DNA of 64,000 nucleotides, from positions 186,001 through 250,000 of the forward strand of contig OZ252053.1 of NCBI GenBank assembly GCA_965247965.1. Reading direction: 5' to 3'. The position numbers and the translations under genes are program-made. Of this stretch, positions 19,430 through 29,010 are shown in pieces (position 1 is the first letter of the stretch; every line of letters begins with the position of its first letter). The notes under the pieces were generated by a model. It made no database searches. It had not been told where the DNA came from and worked only from the letters and a program-made list of their open reading frames with translations. The DNA is from UBA7328 sp965247965. Lineage in GTDB: Bacteria; Bacteroidota; Bacteroidia; Chitinophagales; Saprospiraceae.

Positions 19430-19849
19430 TCAATTTTTTGGCAATCGCAACACGTGAAGCATCCTACGTACACTATATTTACCCGAGCCATTGACCAAAA
19501 TGAGGAGAAGGGCTGCAGTGACTCCCATATTTCGCATAAAGTAAAGAGAGTGTATCCTCCGTAACTCTATAGGGTCGTTCCAAAACGAGTAAATGATGAA
19601 GGTAAAAGGCAACCAATAAAGCAAGATAAGGAAGGCGCCTATCCTGGAATAATAACCTAGTAAAATCAAAATACTTCCAACAATCAAAACAAATATCACC
19701 CCGGAAAGTAAAATGTCCTGCTGCCAGGTAACACCGTATAAGGACATGGTCTCTTTGGTATTTCTAAAAAAAACCACGGAATCAAATGCCTCATAGAAAA
19801 AAATGAAGGACACAAAAATACGGGCAAGCAGATCAGCTACTTCTTTCAT
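19430..19849 (-). CDS. DoxX-like four-helix membrane protein
   Basis: The product is 139 residues with four hydrophobic segments (about 8-28, 45-66, 68-88 and 105-122). The layout, with RIFVSFIFFYEAFD at the start and LGYYSRIGAFLILLYW in the third helix, fits the DoxX/SURF4-like family of small inner-membrane proteins, some linked to redox or thiol stress. Pairing with bshB1 in one operon is compatible with that, but the exact role is unknown. Confidence 0.7.
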   Translation of the reverse strand: MKEVADLLARIFVSFIFFYEAFDSVVFFRNTKETMSLYGVTWQQDILLSGVIFVLIVGSILILLGYYSRIGAFLILLYWLPFTFIIYSFWNDPIELRRIHSLYFMRNMGVTAALLLILVNGSGKYSVRRMLHVLRLPKN

Positions 19850-19900
19850 ATTGCTTAAGGTAATCGTTGCAAATAAACAGAATTAGATTAATAAATTATT

Positions 19901-19908
19901 TACCTTTG
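19901..19908 (+). promoter_or_regulatory. Possible -7 element for rpmI-rplT
   Basis: TACCTTTG fits the Bacteroidota -7 consensus TAnnTTTG and lies 26 nt before the rpmI start. No matching TTG is found about 19 nt upstream, so support is partial. Confidence 0.4.
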
Positions 19909-19933
19909 CCGACCATTTTAAGAAAAGAGCACA

Positions 19934-20131
19934 ATGCCTAAAATGAAAACGCACTCCGGTGCGAAAAAAAGATTTAAAGTGACGGGCTCGGGAAAGGTAA
20001 AAAGATTCCAGGCCTATACATCTCATATGATGAGAAACAAATCCAAAAAGGCAAAACTCAGATTGAGAGATGCCGCCCTGGTAAGTTCAGCAGATGAGGC
20101 CAGGGTTAAAAAAATGTTGTGCTTAAAATAG
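19934..20131 (+). CDS. rpmI: Ribosomal protein bL35
   Basis: The product is 65 residues, the usual length. The start PKMKTHSGAKKRFKVTGSGK is the family signature, and the lysine/arginine-rich middle contacts 23S rRNA in the large subunit. It is followed 8 nt later by rplT, the normal pairing. The infC gene that often precedes them is not in the 80 nt upstream; a DoxX-like gene on the other strand is there instead. Confidence 0.96.
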   Translation: MPKMKTHSGAKKRFKVTGSGKVKRFQAYTSHMMRNKSKKAKLRLRDAALVSSADEARVKKMLCLK

Positions 20132-20139
20132 TATAGAAA

Positions 20140-20484
20140 ATGCCTAGATCAACAAATTCTGTAGCTTCCAGGAGAAGGAGGAAAAAAATTCTGAAGGCCG
20201 CCAAAGGTTATTTTGGCGCCAGAAGCAAGGTCTATACGGTGGCTAAAAATGCCGTAGAAAAAGGGCTACAATATGCGTACCGGGACAGGAGGCAAAAAAA
20301 GAGGAATTTTCGAAGCCTTTGGATTACGAGGATCAATGCTGGTGTGAGAGAGCACGGGCTTTCGTACTCTCAATTTGTGCATCTGTGTGCCGATAAAAAC
20401 ATCGGACTCAACCGAAAGGTATTGGCAGACTTAGCGATGAATCATCCCGACTCGTTCAAGGCTGTCATCGATAAGGTCAAATAG
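20140..20484 (+). CDS. rplT: Ribosomal protein bL20
   Basis: The product is 114 residues, normal length. Diagnostic parts are the basic N-terminus (RRRRKKILKAAKGYFGARS) and the globular C-terminus with WITRINAGVREHGLSYSQF. bL20 is an early assembly protein of the 50S subunit and in several bacteria represses its own operon; no such leader structure is evident here. A strong hairpin terminator follows 34 nt after the stop. Confidence 0.96.
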   Translation: MPRSTNSVASRRRRKKILKAAKGYFGARSKVYTVAKNAVEKGLQYAYRDRRQKKRNFRSLWITRINAGVREHGLSYSQFVHLCADKNIGLNRKVLADLAMNHPDSFKAVIDKVK

Positions 20485-20518
20485 CCACAGGCGACGTTCA
20501 AAGAGTAATTTTTTTTTG

Positions 20519-20549
20519 CCTCGTCCACACTTGTGGGCGGGGTTTTTTT
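20519..20549 (+). terminator. Rho-independent terminator after rplT
   Basis: The arms 20519-20529 (CCTCGTCCACA) and 20532-20542 (TGTGGGCGGGG) pair over 11 positions using two G-U pairs, with a 2-base loop, followed by seven T residues. Confidence 0.85.
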
Positions 20550-20559
20550 ATTCTTGAAG

Positions 20560-20667
20560 TGACATCTTTCGATAGAAAGGTGTCATCTCAATCCAGGTTT
20601 GGAATTTCAAATAGTAGCGTGACCATTAATATCTAAGATGACACCTTTTTTTTCAAAAAAGATGTCA
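20560..20667. repeat. Pair of related TGACAYCTT hairpins
   Basis: The first hairpin has arms 20560-20570 (TGACATCTTTC) and 20575-20585 (GAAAGGTGTCA). The second has arms 20639-20651 (TGACACCTTTTTT) and 20655-20667 (AAAAAAGATGTCA). Both use the same arm sequence. The second ends 13 nt beyond the stop of the MacB-like gene and may serve as its terminator on the minus strand. Confidence 0.6.
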
Positions 20668-20679
20668 CCTTGAATAGCC

Positions 20680-21945
20680 TCACTGCCTCATGGCCACAAC
20701 AGGATCCATCCTGGCCGCCTGTAATGCAGGTATAAATCCCGAAACAATACCAACTACTATAGATATAGATACGCCTAAAGTCATATTCTTAATAGAAAGA
20801 AACATCTCGAATGGAATGACATTGGCTAGTCCAGCAAACAAAGAGACGACAAATAGAAGTCCTACCGCGCCGCCTATGCAGCAAAGTACAATGGCCTCGA
20901 TTAGAAATTCACTCAATACCATATAACGCTTGGCGCCTATCGCTTTTTTTATACCTATCAAATTGGTGCGTTCTTTCACGGAGACGAACATAATATTGGC
21001 CACAGAGATCATTCCCACAATCAAGGCAAAAATGCCAATAGCGAAACCCGCGATGTTGAAGGCTCCAAAAATTTTATCCAGAATATCACTAAAAAGCGAG
21101 ATGTCATTCACTGCGAAATCACTCTCCTCGGTTGGTTTAAGCATACGGCTTGCCCGAAGTATGCCGGCTAACTCATCTTTGAGATGCTCCATCGGAACTC
21201 CCTCTTTAACTTTAGCGCTCAATATTTTGCCTCCTTCGTTGAAGCGATCCATATTTTCATTAATTGCGAAAAATTTTCGGCCTGTATTTATTCCTATCCA
21301 TGCCACCTGGTCGTTTGGACTGAAACTTAGGAAGCTGTCCCCCTCACCTTCCAAAACGCCTATAACCCGAAAAGGCCTGCCGTATAACTTCACGTCTTTA
21401 CCGAGAGGATCTTCATTTTCGAATATTTCTTCAGCTATTTCAGCTCCTAATATCACCACATCTTTACCTGAATTGTACTCAAGTTCATTCCAATATCTTC
21501 CCTTGCCAATTTTCAGATCATTAATATCGCGATGCTCATTAGTGGTGATCATTAGAACTCCACCAGAAATACTATTGGTCTTATATTTAATAGTTTTCGC
21601 ATCGACGTAAATAGAAAACGCGCATGCCTTGGCTAATTTTGATTTACGTTTGATTGCGTTGTAGTCCTTGAGCGAAGGGTCAGGTCTTTTCTGCCATTTC
21701 CAAAAATTTTCTTTGGGATCCTCTGCCCATGAGAATTTATCGATATAGACTACATCACTACCCATCTCGGCAAAGCCGCTTTTAATACTGTATTCCAAGG
21801 AGTCGATTGCCGACATGACGGCAATTATGCAAAATATACCTATAGTAATTCCCAAAAGGGATAGAAAACTTCGAAGTTTATTGCCCCACAATTGAGCCGA
21901 AGCCATTCTGAGGCTTTCGAAGATAAGTCGGATAATTATTCCCAT
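20680..21945 (-). CDS. MacB/FtsX-type ABC transporter permease
   Basis: The product is 421 residues from ATG 21945 (MGIIIRLIFESL); an earlier ATG at 21969 adds eight residues. Layout is the standard one: an N-terminal membrane helix (RSFLSLLGITIGIFCIIAVMSAI), a large periplasmic MacB core domain of about 230 residues, then three C-terminal helices of the FtsX fold and the usual tail DPVVAMRQ. Such permeases work with a separate ATPase to export lipoproteins, peptides or macrolides. No ATPase gene is adjacent, so the partner is encoded elsewhere. Confidence 0.88.
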   Translation of the reverse strand: MGIIIRLIFESLRMASAQLWGNKLRSFLSLLGITIGIFCIIAVMSAIDSLEYSIKSGFAEMGSDVVYIDKFSWAEDPKENFWKWQKRPDPSLKDYNAIKRKSKLAKACAFSIYVDAKTIKYKTNSISGGVLMITTNEHRDINDLKIGKGRYWNELEYNSGKDVVILGAEIAEEIFENEDPLGKDVKLYGRPFRVIGVLEGEGDSFLSFSPNDQVAWIGINTGRKFFAINENMDRFNEGGKILSAKVKEGVPMEHLKDELAGILRASRMLKPTEESDFAVNDISLFSDILDKIFGAFNIAGFAIGIFALIVGMISVANIMFVSVKERTNLIGIKKAIGAKRYMVLSEFLIEAIVLCCIGGAVGLLFVVSLFAGLANVIPFEMFLSIKNMTLGVSISIVVGIVSGFIPALQAARMDPVVAMRQ

Positions 21946-22140
21946 AATTTTATAGTTAAAAGTGATCAAATGAGAACATGCTCAGAACAATACAGCACCT
22001 GTAATAATTAGTGTACAAATAGCCGCTCACACGGGAACTAATTTACCCAGGAATTCCTTATAAAATCGTACTTATAGATGAATAAACTCAAACCATCTAC
22101 GACTAAACAAATTAGATGGTTAACAAATCAGCTAAAAGTA

Positions 22141-22148
22141 TATTTTTG
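22141..22148 (+). promoter_or_regulatory. Possible -7 element for queA
   Basis: TATTTTTG fits TAnnTTTG and lies 24 nt before the queA ATG. No clear TTG is seen 19 nt upstream. Confidence 0.4.
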
Positions 22149-22172
22149 CCGAAATTTTAAAAGAGCTAATGC

Positions 22173-23237
22173 ATGAAAGCAAAGTTATCCCAATTTAACT
22201 ACAGACTTCCGGAAAACAGAATAGCCCAATATCCACTCGAAGAACGCGATGACTCCAGACTCATGGTAGTGTATAAGGACAGCGGAAAGATAGAACACAA
22301 AACCTTCAAAGACATCCTCGATTATTTTGATGAAGGCGACAACTTCATTTTCAATAACACCAAAGTATTCCCTGCCCGGATGTATGGAATAAAAGAGAAA
22401 ACCGAAGCGAAAATCGAAGTATTTCTTCTCAGAGAATTGAATAGTGAAAGCAGGCTTTGGGATGTATTGGTCGATCCCGCAAGAAAGATACGCGTAGGCA
22501 ACAAATTGTACTTTAAAGATGTTTTCGGCGAAGATCGTCTTGTAGCCGAAGTAGTGGACAATACCACCAGCAGGGGCAGAACGATCCGGTTTTATTTTGA
22601 CGGAAGCGATGAAGAATTCAAAGAAATTTTGCAAGAATTAGGTCGAACTCCGCTACCAAAATATATAAACAGAAAACCTGAAAGCATTGACACTGAAAGA
22701 TACCAGACTATATATGCCAAAGAGCCCGGAGCGGTAGCAGCTCCAACGGCAGGTCTGCACTTTAGCAAAGAAATCATGAAACGACTGGAACTAAAAGGCA
22801 TTACATTTTCAGAGGTTACATTGCATGTAGGCCTTGGTACTTTTCGGAGCATAGCTGTGGAAGATCTGAGCAAACACAAAATGGATGCAGAGTACATCAA
22901 AGTAACCGGAGAAAATATAGGTACGGTCAACGAAGCCAAGAGAAAAGGAAAAAGAATATGCGCCATAGGTACTACTACCATGAGGTCAGTAGAGTCCGCG
23001 GTGTCGGCTACCGGCATGCTCAAACCAGTGGAGGGATGGACAAATCTATTCATTTTTCCACCGCATGATTTTCAGATAGCGACAGCAATGCTCACTAATT
23101 TTCACATACCGAAGTCAAGTCTACTGATCATGGTAGCGGCCTTTGGTGGTATAGATCTCATCATGGATGCTTATAAGGTAGCCTTGAAAGAGAAGTATAG
23201 GTTTTACAGTTATGGGGATGCGATGTTGCTTATTTAG
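22173..23237 (+). CDS. queA: S-adenosylmethionine:tRNA ribosyltransferase-isomerase QueA
   Basis: The product is 354 residues, normal length. It transfers and isomerises the ribosyl part of SAM onto preQ1-modified tRNA, making epoxyqueuosine. Diagnostic stretches: FNYRLPENRIAQYPLEERD at the start, NNTKVFPAR, EPGAVAAPTAGLHF in the middle, VTLHVGLGTFR, and TNFHIPKSSLLIMVAAF near the end. It is a single gene with its own probable promoter; no other queuosine genes are in the window. Confidence 0.97.
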   Translation: MKAKLSQFNYRLPENRIAQYPLEERDDSRLMVVYKDSGKIEHKTFKDILDYFDEGDNFIFNNTKVFPARMYGIKEKTEAKIEVFLLRELNSESRLWDVLVDPARKIRVGNKLYFKDVFGEDRLVAEVVDNTTSRGRTIRFYFDGSDEEFKEILQELGRTPLPKYINRKPESIDTERYQTIYAKEPGAVAAPTAGLHFSKEIMKRLELKGITFSEVTLHVGLGTFRSIAVEDLSKHKMDAEYIKVTGENIGTVNEAKRKGKRICAIGTTTMRSVESAVSATGMLKPVEGWTNLFIFPPHDFQIATAMLTNFHIPKSSLLIMVAAFGGIDLIMDAYKVALKEKYRFYSYGDAMLLI

Positions 23238-23360
23238 GTTGGAATATCAGCGTTTTAAAGCGAATTGAACGGTACCGTGAGTGTTATGCGATAAGAGTTT
23301 CCTAATAAACAAATACACGATCCTGCGGTTTGGCCGCGAGAGGATTATGTCTATTGAGTC

Positions 23361-23406
23361 GGCAGCCTGGCAGTCTGGCAGTCGGCAGACGGCAGACGGC
23401 AGACGG
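23361..23406. repeat. Short tandem repeat, GGCAG(A/T/C)C units
   Basis: About six head-to-tail copies of a 7-8 bp unit; the last three are exactly GGCAGAC (23384-23404). They lie in the 534-bp gap between queA and the DUF2795 gene, which otherwise shows no gene, only the promoter at 23665-23694. Confidence 0.7.
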
Positions 23407-23664
23407 TTGCTAGTAGTTCCATCTCGTCAGTGCGCTATTCCAGAAATGGATAAACAAAGAAATCGTGAAAATTTATTCTGCCCATAACTTTTTGAATATC
23501 AATGAATTAACTAAAGTATTATGTAAGAAATTCAAGGGTCGACTAAGACATGAGGTCAGACTGACAAAAAGCAACCCACAACCCGCAATTGGAAACTCTC
23601 AGGTAGCAACAAGCAACCAACATCCATAACACAAAATTAAAATATACTAGTACAAAAATTAGAC

Positions 23665-23694
23665 TTGCAAACCTCAGAGAAAATTTTACTTTTG
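23665..23694 (+). promoter_or_regulatory. Bacteroidota-type promoter for the DUF2795 gene
   Basis: TTG at 23665-23667 and TACTTTTG at 23687-23694 are separated by 19 nt, matching the TTG-N19-TAnnTTTG consensus of the Bacteroidota primary sigma factor. The start codon of the next gene is 78 nt downstream. Confidence 0.6.
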
Positions 23695-23771
23695 CGGAAA
23701 ATTTTGGAACTCCTGGGAACTTTTTGGCCGTTTTTTTGTGTATAAAAACTTTAAAAGGCAAACAATAATTT

Positions 23772-23993
23772 ATGTACTGGACTTTAGAATTGGCACATCA
23801 CCTTGAAGATGCACCTTGGCCTGCAGCTCGCGATGAGCTGATCGACTACGCAATTAGATCTGGCTCCCCTTTGGAAGTGATAGAAAATCTTCAGCAACTC
23901 GAAGATGAAGGAGAGATCTATGACAACATGGAAGATATCTGGCAGGATTATCCGAAGAAAGATGATTTCTTGTTTAATGAAGATGAATATTAA
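23772..23993 (+). CDS. DUF2795 family protein
   Basis: The product is 73 residues and very acidic. The pattern MYWTLELAHHLEDAPWPA, DELIDYAIRSG, and the ending DDFLFNEDEY are characteristic of a small protein conserved across Bacteroidota. The fold is thought to be a short helical bundle; no biochemical function is established. It is a stand-alone gene with a good promoter and A-rich leader. Confidence 0.85.
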   Translation: MYWTLELAHHLEDAPWPAARDELIDYAIRSGSPLEVIENLQQLEDEGEIYDNMEDIWQDYPKKDDFLFNEDEY

Positions 23994-24059
23994 GGCACAT
24001 TAGTAAGTAACACTCTGTGAAAGTTTTATAAACAATTGATAATCAACCATTTATATAAA

Positions 24060-24145
24060 CACGAATTTCACGAATTTACACGAATTTAATTTTGTAAATG
24101 CCTGATAATCAATAATTTGTGTCAATTTGTGAAAATTCGTGTCAA
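24060..24145. repeat. CACGAATTT direct repeats with an inverted partner
   Basis: Three near-copies of (A)CACGAATTT lie at 24060-24088, and a degenerate inverted copy (ending AAATTCGTGT) lies at 24113-24145, so the whole can fold into a long AT-rich stem. It fills part of the 338-bp gap between the DUF2795 gene and cmk; no gene is seen in that gap. Confidence 0.6.
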
Positions 24146-24331
24146 TACCTTCACAAACTATTGATCAGGTAAGTTTCGAAGTGATAACAAAGTAATTGCA
24201 ATCCCGCACCTCCGAAGAGCTTTGAGATCGAGTCTTTCAAGAGCCTCGGGCCTAGCCCGTCAATTCGCGGATTGGGGCGGAGCGATGAAATTTCAATACT
24301 TCGCAACTTGAACTGAAAAAGAAATCAAAAT

Positions 24332-25054
24332 TTGAGTACTGCACTCTCAAACAATTCAAAACTTCCGGATCTTTCAAAAAAAAAGATTGTAATTGCCATA
24401 GACGGTTTGTCGTCTTGCGGGAAAAGTACCCTGGCCCGTGATCTGGCCAGGACACTGGAATACAGATATATTGATAGTGGTGCTATGTACAGGGCCATCT
24501 CACTCTTATTTCTTCAAAAGAAAATCCACATCGATCAAAAGCTGGATTATGCGGATTTATTAGATACCCATGCCAAGATACATTTTCAATTAGTGAATGG
24601 AAAGAACACGATTTTTCTAAATGATTGCGATGTGGAAAGTGAAATCAGAAAGCCGGAAATCTCTGAAATAGTGAGCAATGTGGCGAAGAATTCAAGTATA
24701 AGAAGATTTCTGGTGCGGCATCAACGCAAACTCGGCGAAGAAAAAGGAATAGTAATGGATGGCAGAGATATTGGTACCGTGGTTTTTCCGGATGCTGAAT
24801 TCAAACTTTTTCTCACTGCTGATCTCGACGAAAGAGCGCGACGCAGACATAAGGAGCTCTTAGGAAAAGGCCTGCAAACTACATTTGATGAAGTCAAAGA
24901 AAATCTGGCCAAAAGGGATAGTATAGATAGTACTCGTCAGGATTCTCCTTTGTCCAAGGCGGCCGATGCTATAGAATTAGACACTACCAATCATAGCCGG
25001 GAGTCTCAATTGGAATGTGCTTTAGAGCTGTTGCTTTCCAGGGTCAGATCCTAA
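24332..25054 (+). CDS. cmk: Cytidylate kinase
   Basis: The product is 240 residues. It phosphorylates CMP and dCMP with ATP in the cytoplasm. The P-loop is DGLSSCGKSTLARDLA near residue 25, YIDSGAMYRAI follows, VMDGRDIGTVVFPDA marks the CMP-binding region, and AEFKLFLTAD plus RARRRHKEL form the lid. The start is a TTG at 24332; no ATG lies between it and the P-loop, so the TTG is likely real. The gene is isolated from other nucleotide metabolism genes. Confidence 0.94.
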   Translation: MSTALSNNSKLPDLSKKKIVIAIDGLSSCGKSTLARDLARTLEYRYIDSGAMYRAISLLFLQKKIHIDQKLDYADLLDTHAKIHFQLVNGKNTIFLNDCDVESEIRKPEISEIVSNVAKNSSIRRFLVRHQRKLGEEKGIVMDGRDIGTVVFPDAEFKLFLTADLDERARRRHKELLGKGLQTTFDEVKENLAKRDSIDSTRQDSPLSKAADAIELDTTNHSRESQLECALELLLSRVRS

Positions 25055-25224
25055 CCTGGATCAGTAATAATTAAACAAGACAATTTCAAGCAGAAGGAGA
25101 AACCTTCAGGATTCATAAATCAAAATGTTAAAACCGGTGTACTACCAAAAGGACGCGGTCAGGCATGTATCAATCCGAGAGTGAAACCCGTGATATTTTA
25201 ATTTTCATTTTGATTATAGATCAT

Positions 25225-28200
25225 TCACCTGAGCAAGGTAATATCCCCAACAGATCGCTCCACCTGCCCATTGCTCAAAGTCATCTCCAGATAGTAAACG
25301 TATACACCTGAAGACGCCAATGTAGAATTAATCCTACCATCCCAAAGTGCAAGATTGACACCTGGCAAAAAATTGTTCAGTTGATAGACTAGTTCTCCCC
25401 ATCGGTCATAGATGTTGAATGAATTGATACTGGCTATCCTGTCTGAAAAACTGGCTATTACGAGGTTATTTCCCAACGTACTGGAAGGATGAAAGGCATT
25501 GGGAATATAAAAAAGGTCATTAGATTCCAATGCCACAGTCACCAAAACACTATCAGAGTGAGAGCAACCGCTGTCATCTATCACAACAAGTGACAGAAGA
25601 CCGCCGTTTTGTGGGTCAATATTCAGAGAAGATTGATCGACATCTAGAACCTGATCATCAAATGTCCACTGCAACAAGCTTAACGGGCCATCCATATTGA
25701 TGACCGGATCCAGAATTAATTGTTCGTTGGGAAATAAAAGAATGTCCGCGCCCAATTCGAATCCTATGAAATTGCCGGCCGCGATCACTACCGTTGTATC
25801 AACACGACAGCCGAGTTCATCCATAGCCGTGAAATTATAAGTTCCCGAAGCCAGGGTGGAAAGGTCAAAATCTTCAAAAGGTTGATCGTTGATTTGGATA
25901 GCGACTTGCCCTTCTCCTCCGGGAAGATCAAAACCATTGATCATGCCGTCTCCATCACCCGCACAGCTTTCGTCAAAAGCACTAAATCTGTACGGCCCAA
26001 ATGGCGAATCTATAAAAGCTAATTCAAATGTGTCCATAGAGGCACAACCATTTTTGGTATTGTTCAATTGCAAAATAAATGTGCCATTGCCGGAAAGAAC
26101 AGAAGTATTTCCAAATTCAAAAACAGCCGCATCACCAAGTACCTGCCAATCCCGGGAAATGTCCGAATCAGGGAAAAAGTCGTCAAAATCAATCTGTAAT
26201 TCTGTCTGGTCACAAAATACCTCATCGACGATTCCAAGAGCAGCACTAGGGGCGGTCATGTCTTCAAGAACAGTAACTTCTACTGAAAATTGGCACCCGG
26301 TTTCGCCTATAGCATTGACTGAATACGATCCGGGATCTCTCGTCTGAAGCGAATTAACCCTGGTCGTATCTCCATTGGGCAGAATGATGAAAAAATCAAT
26401 AATGTCAGGCTCTAATTGTGGGGCAATCGTTACTTCAGTGATATTACAGTTTAATTCCAGGGTGTCAATTGCTAATATTTCCGGTGGAAAGTCATTTTTT
26501 TCGATCACCACCATGTCACTCACAGCACATCCGTTCTGACCGGTCACGGTATAAACGATATCAGCTCTATCTGTACTTTGGAATTCGGTAGCGATAATAG
26601 GTGGCTCATTGTTGATTTCCAGACTGACAACGACATCTTCCAAAGACGATACACTAAAGCTGCCGATCGGATTGTCGCAATCAATGTCGAGAACTTCGGG
26701 AACAAAAAAAGGATCTTGAACATCAGTAGTTACTTCCGCATCGATGAGTGCGGTACAGCCATTATTCACGGAACTGATGGTGGCGTCATATATTCCACCG
26801 TCGAAAACCACTTGCCTCGGATTGTTTGCATTTGGAAAGTCCGGATTGTTCCATTCAATTGAAATGTCAGGGCCGAGATTTACATTAAGTATCGCAGAAT
26901 CAACGAGACAGGTAATGATCGAATCGTAAACAATTGAGAAGGCAGGTTGTATCGTATCGATACGCACCGAGAATACCGCTGTATCCGAACAGCCATTAAT
27001 TTTACTCGCAATGAGGGTATAATCGTCTGGTGAACTGACCGTTATTGATGAGTTTGTGCTGATCATCCCACTTGCGTCAAACCATTCATAATTAATACCT
27101 GACCCGGAAACATTGCCGTCCAACAGCAACTCATTCACAATACAGGTCAAAGCATCTGAACGGCTTATAATGATAACGGTATTTGTATCCGCTTTGACGA
27201 AGAGCGATGTATCTACTGTACAGCCATTCTCAGCAAAAACTTCGATAAAAAGAGTTTCTGATCGATTAGCCCCGAAAACCGGGGAATCAAGAAGTATTTC
27301 GTCACCCAACTGCCAATTGGCACTGATAGCAGAATCCTGCGATAGAATTACAATATTGGCGATAGAATGATCACACTGTATCGAATCCGATACAATTGAA
27401 AATTGTGGAAGCGCAGTATTGCTTAAAACTTCGAATGACTCGGCAAGTCCGATGCATCCTGCCGTGTCCGTGAAATTAATTGTATATGTACCACCTTGTT
27501 CCACAATGATTTGCTCTACATTCATATACTCAGACACAATGCCCGGACCTGACCAAATCGAGCTGGAGATTACATTTTTTTGCTCAATTTCGATACTAGC
27601 CTGAGGTTGATTGCAGGTTATGAATCCGTCTACGGTGAAATCGTACTCTGTTGTCGCGAACTCAGAAATAATTTCGACGGTGTCACGCGAAAAACATCCG
27701 TCCTCTTCAATTTCAAGGATATATGTTCCTAAATCACCTTCAATCATCAAACCGGTTGTCAGTTGCGGTACGCCATTCCAAGACCAATTCACTATGCCTG
27801 AAACTCCGGTGTCTGATCTGGATGCATCTATTGTAGTAAACCGATCACGGCAACCAACTGCCAGAGTGTCTTCTACAATATTTGCCTGGATAGTAGTATT
27901 GTCAAAGGATACTACGAGAAATTCTTCACAATCCTCGGAGCGTATCGTCACGATAGTGTCCGGATTCGTGATTGAGATTCCTTGGTATATAGTCGGGCTC
28001 TCCAGGCAATAAGGTACGACTATTTGCATAGTATCAGGGGCGCCGATCGAAATATTCAGAGGTGTTGCAGACGGCGAAAAGCAGTACTTTCCGTTGGACA
28101 AATTATCAAGACTATCCAGCGAAATGCCTTGATCTACCTCTGCGACCAATGCATTAAAATCAGCATTGATTACAGAGACAGCGCTTATCCTGTAATCACC

Positions 28201-29010
28201 AGATGGGAGGTTTTCAAAACTAAAGGAATCGTCTATACGACGTGTGATTCCTGCACTATCGAGTAAGTAAAACAAGCTATATTCGGATGGATCCGAATTG
28301 GATTCTACTTGCCATAAGTCATCATCAAGATCTACCCCGACGCACCCGAAAACTTCCTCCTCTCCGTAAAAGCCGGCATCCGCTTCACATTGAATGCAGT
28401 TCACGCTTGCAGAATCACAAAATATGAGCTCGAAAGAATTAATAATGCCTTCATCGTTGAGAAAATCATCCGATACCCTCAGCTCCCAAATGCCATCGAT
28501 CGGCCCGGAAGCAAAATCTATATCTAAATCTCCAAAATTGGGATAATAGATGCCTGTATAATTTGATATAGTTGACCAGGTCGGAAGATTATTAGTCCAT
28601 CGGTCAGAGGCGAATGGGTCTGGTGCGGTAGGTTCGGTACTCGGCACGAATAGAATATCGTGGTTTATGGGAAAAGGAAGTGAACGTATAGTTCCGTCTA
28701 AAGTCGCCGGCCCGATCAAAGTAACTTTGGATCCGTCAGGAGCGATCAACTCCATTCGCACATCACTCACTTGGGTATGACTAAACGATATTCTCACGCC
28801 GCATATGCCTTGATCGGGATCGGACAAATCTGCATGGACAGCATCCCTGACTATGAGTTTCAGGCCAATGGTGCGAAAATCCTGTATTTGTATAGTTTCA
28901 CCGTTTATTTCGTCGATAATGCATTGAGTGTGGCCAATGCTCGCGCCAATGGTTAAAATAATAATAACCAACCAGGCACAGAACGAATATCTCAGATCGC
29001 GTGTGTTCAC
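25225..29010 (-). CDS. Large T9SS-exported protein with P-domain and type B (CHU) sorting domain
   Basis: The product is 1261 residues with a signal peptide (ending IGHTQ). Residues about 45-205 resemble a proprotein-convertase P-domain (GICGVRISFSHTQVSDVRMELIAPDG ends in a jelly-roll pattern). The middle, about 230-1090, is a string of beta-sandwich repeats with paired cysteines and motifs such as GCFSRDTVEI and GCSDTAVFSV. The last 95 residues are the gliding-motility-associated C-terminal domain (FYIPNAFHPSS, FNIYDRWGELVYQ, LASSGVYVYYLE), the signal for type IX secretion and surface attachment. Probably a cell-surface adhesin; no catalytic domain seen. Confidence 0.9.
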   Translation of the reverse strand: MNTRDLRYSFCAWLVIIILTIGASIGHTQCIIDEINGETIQIQDFRTIGLKLIVRDAVHADLSDPDQGICGVRISFSHTQVSDVRMELIAPDGSKVTLIGPATLDGTIRSLPFPINHDILFVPSTEPTAPDPFASDRWTNNLPTWSTISNYTGIYYPNFGDLDIDFASGPIDGIWELRVSDDFLNDEGIINSFELIFCDSASVNCIQCEADAGFYGEEEVFGCVGVDLDDDLWQVESNSDPSEYSLFYLLDSAGITRRIDDSFSFENLPSGDYRISAVSVINADFNALVAEVDQGISLDSLDNLSNGKYCFSPSATPLNISIGAPDTMQIVVPYCLESPTIYQGISITNPDTIVTIRSEDCEEFLVVSFDNTTIQANIVEDTLAVGCRDRFTTIDASRSDTGVSGIVNWSWNGVPQLTTGLMIEGDLGTYILEIEEDGCFSRDTVEIISEFATTEYDFTVDGFITCNQPQASIEIEQKNVISSSIWSGPGIVSEYMNVEQIIVEQGGTYTINFTDTAGCIGLAESFEVLSNTALPQFSIVSDSIQCDHSIANIVILSQDSAISANWQLGDEILLDSPVFGANRSETLFIEVFAENGCTVDTSLFVKADTNTVIIISRSDALTCIVNELLLDGNVSGSGINYEWFDASGMISTNSSITVSSPDDYTLIASKINGCSDTAVFSVRIDTIQPAFSIVYDSIITCLVDSAILNVNLGPDISIEWNNPDFPNANNPRQVVFDGGIYDATISSVNNGCTALIDAEVTTDVQDPFFVPEVLDIDCDNPIGSFSVSSLEDVVVSLEINNEPPIIATEFQSTDRADIVYTVTGQNGCAVSDMVVIEKNDFPPEILAIDTLELNCNITEVTIAPQLEPDIIDFFIILPNGDTTRVNSLQTRDPGSYSVNAIGETGCQFSVEVTVLEDMTAPSAALGIVDEVFCDQTELQIDFDDFFPDSDISRDWQVLGDAAVFEFGNTSVLSGNGTFILQLNNTKNGCASMDTFELAFIDSPFGPYRFSAFDESCAGDGDGMINGFDLPGGEGQVAIQINDQPFEDFDLSTLASGTYNFTAMDELGCRVDTTVVIAAGNFIGFELGADILLFPNEQLILDPVINMDGPLSLLQWTFDDQVLDVDQSSLNIDPQNGGLLSLVVIDDSGCSHSDSVLVTVALESNDLFYIPNAFHPSSTLGNNLVIASFSDRIASINSFNIYDRWGELVYQLNNFLPGVNLALWDGRINSTLASSGVYVYYLEMTLSNGQVERSVGDITLLR

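Noticed and set aside
20930..21610. Plus-strand open frame of 226 codons opposite the MacB-like permease
   Set aside because: Antisense shadow; the minus-strand frame has clear family signatures and a proper signal for its helices.
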